Part shown: in pieces, positions 58,514-64,000 of the stretch | How the letters are laid out: each line of letters begins with the position of its first letter | Position numbering within the stretch: position 1 is the first letter of the stretch | Origin: Austropuccinia psidii | Taxonomy: Eukaryota > Basidiomycota > Pucciniomycetes > Pucciniales > Sphaerophragmiaceae | NCBI GenBank assembly: GCA_023105745.1 | Contig: JALGQZ010000002.1 | Location: 45,978,497 to 46,042,496 of the forward strand | DNA length: 64,000 bases | Direction: 5' to 3' | Translations under genes and position numbers: made by a program | Notes under the pieces: generated by a model | Seen by the model: only the letters and a program-made list of their open reading frames with translations | What the model was told of the DNA's origin: nothing | The model's database searches: none

Positions 58514-61500
58514 ATGAATTTCGACGATCGTTATTCTCCAACTCCAACTCCTTCTCCAGGTCCTTCTACCTTGTTTTCTTCGCTCCTCATAAGCCCTGAG
58601 CCACCTGATGCCGTCATCGAGAAACAACGATTGTCGACGTCTCGTCATTCCGCCTCGTTCTTACGGCCTTTCGCTCAGTATTTCTCTCCTTATCCGATGC
58701 CATTGCCTTTCACCCACAGGAGATTGATCTTGCCGATCCCAAATATATTTTATCCTTCTTCGCCCATCTTAACTCAAAATTTTAGATCGAATTCAAATTT
58801 TTCATCCTTGTCAAGCTTTAATCGTCAAAGACACTTCGATAAAAGATCTTGTCGTCTTTCTTTGTTTTATCTCTTCGTTCTCATCACTTTGATCTTCTTC
58901 ACCTTTAGTAAGATTAAATCGGCAATAAAAAATTCTTCTCGTCACATCCCTTTGCCTTTTCAAGATCCTTCTACTTTAATCTTTTCAAATCATGAAATCG
59001 TCAAAATTTGGCAATGGGAAATCTCTCTAGGTCATTACCCTTCTTATCGCAAAACTCCAAGCAACTTACAACTCAATTTAAACCCAAATCCGAGTTTACC
59101 TAAAAATTTCAATCATCAAAACTTTTTATCAAACTTCTCATCTCAATCGTCTCTTCATAATCTTAATCTTAATTCAAAAATAATTTCTCAACAACAACCT
59201 CAATCTCAATCTCCTACTTCTACTTCTACTTCTACTTCTACTTTAATTAATGACATCATGCCTATCGGCCCCATTAGGAATTATCTTGATATCCCCTCCC
59301 CCTCTGTATTCAAATCCAATCCGTCATCTAACTTCTCCTTTCCTTCACCTTATCCTCCTCGTCCCTCTCCGAATTCTATAATTGATTTAGATATCATCAT
59401 GGATTATTGTGATTTTTCTACAAATCAATATGTTAGAGATTGTCTTGAAATCTTAAGAATGGGTGCTGGCTTAGATCTCGAAAAACGTGTTAGAAGAGGC
59501 AAAACTAGTCGTTGGAATCACATTTATCATGAAAAACTCGATCATGATCAAAATAAAATTCCTTCAATCAATTCAAACTTTGATTTAAATCCTTCATCAG
59601 ATCAAGACAATGATGATCAACCCATCAAAGATCCTTCTTATCAACCAACCGATATCTTAAATTTATTACAATCTCAATCTTATCCTTCAAAACTTCAACA
59701 AATTCAACAACAAACTCATAACACAGCTCATTCTCGTAGAATCTCTTCGATTAAACATCCCACTCATCCTACTTCCGATCCAACTTGCGATGCTGATTAT
59801 CCAAAAATCTTTCATATCTTTTGGGCTGGCCCATTTACTGATAAACCTTATTTGGCTTTATCATCCTTCTTATTCACTCAAAATCTTGGTTTAGATCTTC
59901 CTCTTGAAAAACCAACTCCAAACAATCAATCAAAACGCTCAAAATTTCTTTCGACTACCTGTCGACCTCAGCTTTGGGTTTGGATTAATCCAGGTCCAGC
60001 GGCAGCAATCCCAAATCCAAATGCTAGAAAAGAAATGTTAGACGATTTGAAAAAAAATCCTTGGAGCGCCCCATTTCTTCATCACAGATTCAGAGAAGTC
60101 ATCAAATTTAAAATGTGGAACACAACAGAACAATTAGATGGCGTACCTGAATTAAAAGATCATTGGCGTGAATTGCCTTTATTTAATAGCGGTGGTGTTA
60201 AATACGGTTCTGCTCCCATTACTCCAACTTCTCACTCTCATCACTATCAATCTTCAAAAACAAATAACTCAACATTAAAACCTCCTGTTAAGATTGGTAT
60301 CGTAGTACCTGAAGAAAAGGCAAAATTAGCCGATAAGGATGGTGATGGTCATGGTGAAGAACCTGATGTAATCGAAGAAGAACTTGGTCGATTTGGGAAT
60401 CATACGAGAGGTGAAGCTGCCGTTGCCGAAGACATGTCAGTTTCACCCCAAAACCCAAATCAAGAAATCACTCAAACCGCTAATTCCTCATCTTCTACAT
60501 CACCACCTGTCATCGCCACAAAAGACTCAGAAGATGAACTATTTCAAAGAGTCGGTTCAACCTCTTCAAAAGGTTATGATCGACTATCAGTAGTATTATC
60601 TGATATGGCTAGATTTGTTTTGTGTCATCGGTTTGGTGGAATTTATCTTGATGCCGATACTATTCTCCTACGAGATTGGGAAGAATTATGGGGTTGGAGA
60701 GGTCAATTTGCTTATCGATGGAGTCGATTAGAAAAATATAATACAGCCGTCCTAAGACTTCATAGGCATTCTGCACTTGGGAGTTTCTTGTTTAAGACTG
60801 CTTTAGCTAATGGGCTAGATTTTCATCCCATGACGATTTCTCGGTAAGTCTCTCATCTCTACGCATCAATTTATTCACTCTTAAAAAACTGGCAATTGTC
60901 TCCATTAAATTAATGAAATGAAAGCTAAGTTAATATTGAAATCAATCTTAGGTATACAAAAGATGCTCATCTTGATGGATTACTTTTAAGATTACCTGAC
61001 GCATTATTTGATTCTGCTTGGTTGAACACTGAATATTATCAACGTGATCGACCAGCATTTCCTTACTTTAAACGTTTTGAAGATTTTTTTGATCCACCTA
61101 AAGAAACTGATGCCGGTCCCGCCGCCATTGGATTTGATGGCTTCTTTAGAGGAGCATTTAGTTATCATTTTCACAATTTTTGGTGGTTTGTTTTCGTTTT
61201 TTTTATGAAACTGTTTGAATGTCTTGAATATTGTCTTTTTCGTAATTACTTTGATCTTATCTGAGAGTGATATGGTTTTGTTTTTCTTGGTCATTCAGGA
61301 TCCCTTTTGATCCATCACGCAATTGGCCAGATTTAGGTCCAAGGTTTGAAAGTGGAGAACGATCGGCTAGGGCCAAACTTGCTGCATCAAAATTGAATGG
61401 GAGGAAAAAAATGAATTCGGCCAATGGGGCACGCATCTCTCATAATAGCCGACCTGGGGATATTGAGATTGAAGATGACCAGTTATCAGTGGAAGATCTG

Positions 61501-61725
61501 GAAAAAAAACTACTTCATACGATAAAGCTTGATGAAGATGATGTAGCTGATGACGAACGAGACCTGGGCTGGGCAACAATTTTGAAACGGACATTTGAAG
61601 CTTATCTTAGATGTGAAAGGCCAAACATGTATGGAGAATGGCTGGTATGTCGGTCTTTTGAAACAGGATTTTTGGTGTTATGAGTGCTGACTAGACCGTT
61701 TACTAATTAGGATTGGCAAGACTGA
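58514..61725 (+). CDS. DXD-motif glycosyltransferase (GT32-like), type II membrane protein
   Basis: Exons 58514-60843, 60952-61185, 61299-61644 and 61711-61725 join in frame to 974 residues. Introns of 108, 113 and 66 bp have GTAAGT/TTAG, GTTTGT/TCAG and GTATGT/TTAG ends. Residues 115-131 (LSLFYLFVLITLIFFTF) form one membrane segment after a basic KRSCR stretch, giving a cytosolic N-terminus and luminal catalytic part, probably in the Golgi. A low-complexity Ser/Pro/Asn/Gln stem runs to about 425. The catalytic region starts PKIFHIFWAG (430) and has the nucleotide-sugar/metal-binding DXD in GGIYLDADT (D713, D715) after DRLSVVLSDMARFVLCHRF, as in PF04488 sugar transferases. A 120-residue acidic/Ser insert splits the catalytic parts. 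It ends YGEWLDWQD. The donor sugar and acceptor cannot be read from sequence; cell-wall or protein glycan synthesis is likely. It is the only intact host gene seen. Confidence 0.9.
59214..59243 (+). repeat. (CTACTT)n coding microsatellite
   Basis: Repeated ACTTCT units encode an alternating Ser-Thr run in the stem of the glycosyltransferase. It is in frame, so length changes by whole units would not break the gene. Confidence 0.75.
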
Positions 61726-63426
61726 CAACGCAACGATTTTAAAGGGTATTCAAGTTCATGACCATAGATTGAGGACAAAAATTAGTTTCTTTTTGCTCAT
61801 CAACCGAGCTCTTGATAATTTTTTTTCAAGTTTTTTTCAGTTTTAGTTTTTGATAGTACTTGATTTTTTGTGTCAAGCAAGAGGATTAAGAAGAATGATG
61901 GGCGATGAAAATATCACCAAAGAAGAGGGAAGGCCACAGGCTCAGAGTAAATGTTGGATTTGTTCGGTACAGTAGAGGACATCGCATATTCAGAGGCAAC
62001 AAACAATTCGGTACTTTCTTATATAAATTAATAGATCTTTTTGGGAAATTAATCTGGTTTTTCTTTGATCACTGACAAGACCATTTGCATTCGATGTGAT
62101 TATCTGCTATGAGTTTCCTCTTATTTTTGTAATGCAACGTTTTTTAGAACTTTTTTGCCTCAGTTACCTTTGATCTCTAGTGTGATCGAAAAAGAAGCTT
62201 ATTTTAGCCTTGATTTTCTTTCGATAAATCGTCAATAAACTCACCGTCGTTTGATTTGCTAGTTATGTGGATGGATTGAACTCGTTTGAGTTTTCCAAAC
62301 GAGAATGTTGAAAAGTCTTTTAGCGTTGTTTCTGAAAAAGGAAAGTCACTGAATAATGTCTCTGGATTTTTTCGAAATACCTGCGCTGACAACTAAAGGG
62401 TCCCGTTGTCTTGAAGTGGTGATCTTGTCTGAAAAGAAATGTAGAAGCTTTTGTTATGAATAATGTTTTGCTTTTTAGTCCTACAATCATTAAAATATTT
62501 GCGTGTATAAAATACACCCAAGTAAGAATCTAACAACGCTGAGGTTATCATTAAAACAATCAAACTGATTTTAGACACGGTAAATGTTTTTGTTCTAAAA
62601 ATTAGCTGATCTTTTGTTTTCATCAAGTTGAACATTTAAAAAATCTAGTAAATACATTTAAGGAGTTGATGAGATGAAATTTTTGATTAAATTCATTTTT
62701 TTGAATTTTTTGTTCACTAATTATTTCACTTTTCTCTTAATTAATTGATTCCTAAAGGAAATTATGAGAAAACTTTAAGAAAATGAGGTTAAAGAGTAAG
62801 TAAAGGTAACATCAATAATTTTTTATTTGATGGGAACAAGGTAAATTGATAAAGTATGTTTTATTCTTTCAAAAGTTTTTTCCAAATTGAATCATCTTGA
62901 AATTGTATAATAAATAATAAACTTATCATCAAAAACAACAATCCTTTTGAAAAAAGATAAGTTATATTTATTATCCCTCTCCAAAAAAAAAGAAAAAAAA
63001 TTAATGAAAATCAATTTTCAAAATTAGAGTTATTTTGAAATTAGTTTATAAATTGGTTTTCAATTTAATATCATAAAAAGTCTTAAAAAACATAAATCAT
63101 TTTATTTTTTTGATTTTAATTATTTTTCAATCAAAATTCAAAGTAAATGTGAGGGGGTGTCAAATTTATAAAATCTCACTTTTTTTCTCTCCCAAATCCC
63201 AAATTAAGATTTTGGGATTTTGAGGTACTAAAAACCAGAGTCTTTGAGTCTTAATCCCATACTTTGAGGTACTCCAATCCTGCATTTAGCTTCACCAAAA
63301 GGATCATTTTTCATGCACACCTCAGCAAGGGTATTGTAACAATCACTAATCAGGGGTAGGGGTATTCATACTTACACCCACTCAAATACCTCAAACCAGC
63401 AAATCCACTGTGTGTATCAGCATTCA
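61726..63426. other. 3' flank of the glycosyltransferase and AT-rich spacer
   Basis: 61726-62650 has mixed composition and probably includes the 3' untranslated region. The minus-strand open frames at 62204-62635 (60-80 codons) overlap in different frames and match nothing I know. 62650-63150 is AT-rich. 63181-63290 has repeated AAATCCCA and TTTGAGGTACT motifs, possibly part of the transposon ending at the right edge. Confidence 0.4.
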
Positions 63427-63528
63427 GTTTCAGCAATCTTTTTTGCTGAAACATGCATACAGCCTGTCAACTTTGTTACAGGCTGGAATTACCCAATACA
63501 GTTTGGATACACCATCCCCAAACTGTAT
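63427..63528. repeat. Three consecutive perfect hairpins
   Basis: GTTTCAGCAA (63427-63436) pairs with TTGCTGAAAC (63443-63452), 6-nt loop. CAGCCTGT (63460-63467) pairs with ACAGGCTG (63478-63485), 10-nt loop. ATACAGTTTGG (63496-63506) pairs with CCAAACTGTAT (63518-63528), 11-nt loop. They lie just downstream, on the minus strand, of the Ty1/copia RNase H reading frame, so they are probably in its 3' untranslated region or LTR. Confidence 0.8.
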
Positions 63529-63544
63529 GATCACTCAATACCAC

Positions 63545-63617
63545 TGTTGTAAATGGGGTTTCAATTAATTATATTTCAATTCTGCCTCAAAGGTTTTTTT
63601 TATAACTAGTTACAACA
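63545..63617 (-). repeat. Candidate LTR end of the copia element
   Basis: TGTTGTAA at 63545 and TTACAACA ending at 63617 are perfect inverted 8-mers, and the copia reading frame stops inside the right one (TAA at 63610-63612). An LTR starting TGTTGTAACTAG on the minus strand is plausible, but 73 bp is very short; the true left end may be further left. The partner LTR is outside the window. Confidence 0.3.
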
Positions 63618-64000
63618 TTTTTGGTCCAGGTTTAACAGAGGTTGTCTCATCATCTACTACCCAGTTCCTACACTCCCCCTCAACCTCTGTCCCCTCCAGT
63701 ATCTTTCCTCTTGACCATCTTATTTTATTTGGTCCTAGGCGCTTGGTGAAAATGTCCGCCAATTGATCTGAAGTAGGTACCCATAAAACTTTTCCATTAT
63801 ATTTCCATATAAAATCATTTACAACATAAAAATTTTGCTCAATGTGTTTTATTCTCCCTTTCAAGCCCTCCAGAACCAGTGTCTCTGCCTTGTTATTGCA
63901 GAATATCTTTATTTCAGGCTGCGCCAAGCATTGTGTCACTAACTGCACTAAATATACAGTCATTTCCATTGCCATCCCCAGTGCAATCAATTCTGCACTG
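63610..64000 (-). pseudogene. Ty1/copia Pol C-terminus (RNase H), partial at window edge
   Basis: Minus-strand frame open from the right window edge (SAELIALGMAMEM) to TAA at 63610. It reads IKIFCNNKAETLV, then GRIKHIEQNFYVVNDFI, VLWVPTSDQLADIFTKRLG and a tail ending KPGPKML. This is the C-terminal half of copia RNase H, where the usual motifs are SAEAE, DN-A, KHID and DQLADIFTK. The central catalytic Asp of the CDN motif is Asn here, so activity is probably lost. The remainder of Pol lies to the right of the window. Intact versus pseudogene cannot be decided from this piece alone. Confidence 0.8.

Noticed and set aside
62204..62635. Overlapping minus-strand open frames downstream of the glycosyltransferase
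   Set aside because: Frames overlap each other, lack motifs and probably lie in the 3' untranslated region of the plus-strand gene.

Overview
The window is AT-rich eukaryotic DNA, almost certainly from a rust fungus (Basidiomycota, Pucciniales). Three things point there: Ty3/gypsy chromovirus polyproteins of the type that fills rust genomes, PIF/Harbinger and Ty1/copia fragments, and one host gene with short (66-113 bp) GT..AG introns. From remembered family resemblance, not a search, the retroelement proteins look most like those of the myrtle rust Austropuccinia psidii. No rRNA, tRNA, CRISPR array or bacterial-type operon was seen.

Layout. 1-1082 is a decayed minus-strand LTR cut by the window edge. 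1083-12389 is AT-rich DNA without a recognisable gene; it holds degenerate tandem repeats, repeated LTR-promoter-like blocks and a long inverted repeat (10925-11510). From about 12390 to 30578 lies an old, heavily mutated Ty3/gypsy chromovirus (5' LTR, PBS, gag, protease, RT, RNase H, integrase remnants; no 3' LTR found). A much younger complete chromovirus (17973-28051) sits inside its RT domain: 1.83-kb LTRs, 5-bp target duplication GAAAG, PBS, PPT, gag-pol with a chromodomain. About 30.6-42.4 kb is very AT-rich and holds a PIF/Harbinger transposase remnant (38070-38990) and a striking short inverted-repeat transposon (39441-39988, 8-bp target duplication) filled with 21-bp palindromic repeats. 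Four solo LTRs follow: 42444-43858, 46066-47674, 52524-54445 and 55522-56923. The last one splits a minus-strand PIF/Harbinger transposase (54760-57264). Two fragments sharing a small acidic/Cys motif (45431-45622 minus, 49426-49575 plus) may be the accessory SANT-type ORFs of such transposons.

The only convincing host gene is at 58514-61725: a four-exon gene for a 974-residue type II membrane glycosyltransferase with a DXD motif (GT32-like), preceded by a 27-codon upstream ORF. The window ends in a minus-strand Ty1/copia RNase H fragment that runs off the right edge, next to three consecutive perfect hairpins.

Most interesting points. (1) The 39.4-40.0 kb element has palindromic 21-bp units that keep both strands open, each encoding the same kind of Ile/Asn/Gly-rich heptad repeat. 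(2) At the 5' end of the younger chromovirus a 65-bp intron carries the gag start codon, so splicing would switch between a separate ORF1 and Gag-Pol; the two overlapping frames are the only lesion-free part of an otherwise nonsense-riddled element. (3) The nested insertions give a relative chronology. Short AT-rich ORFs elsewhere are treated as chance.
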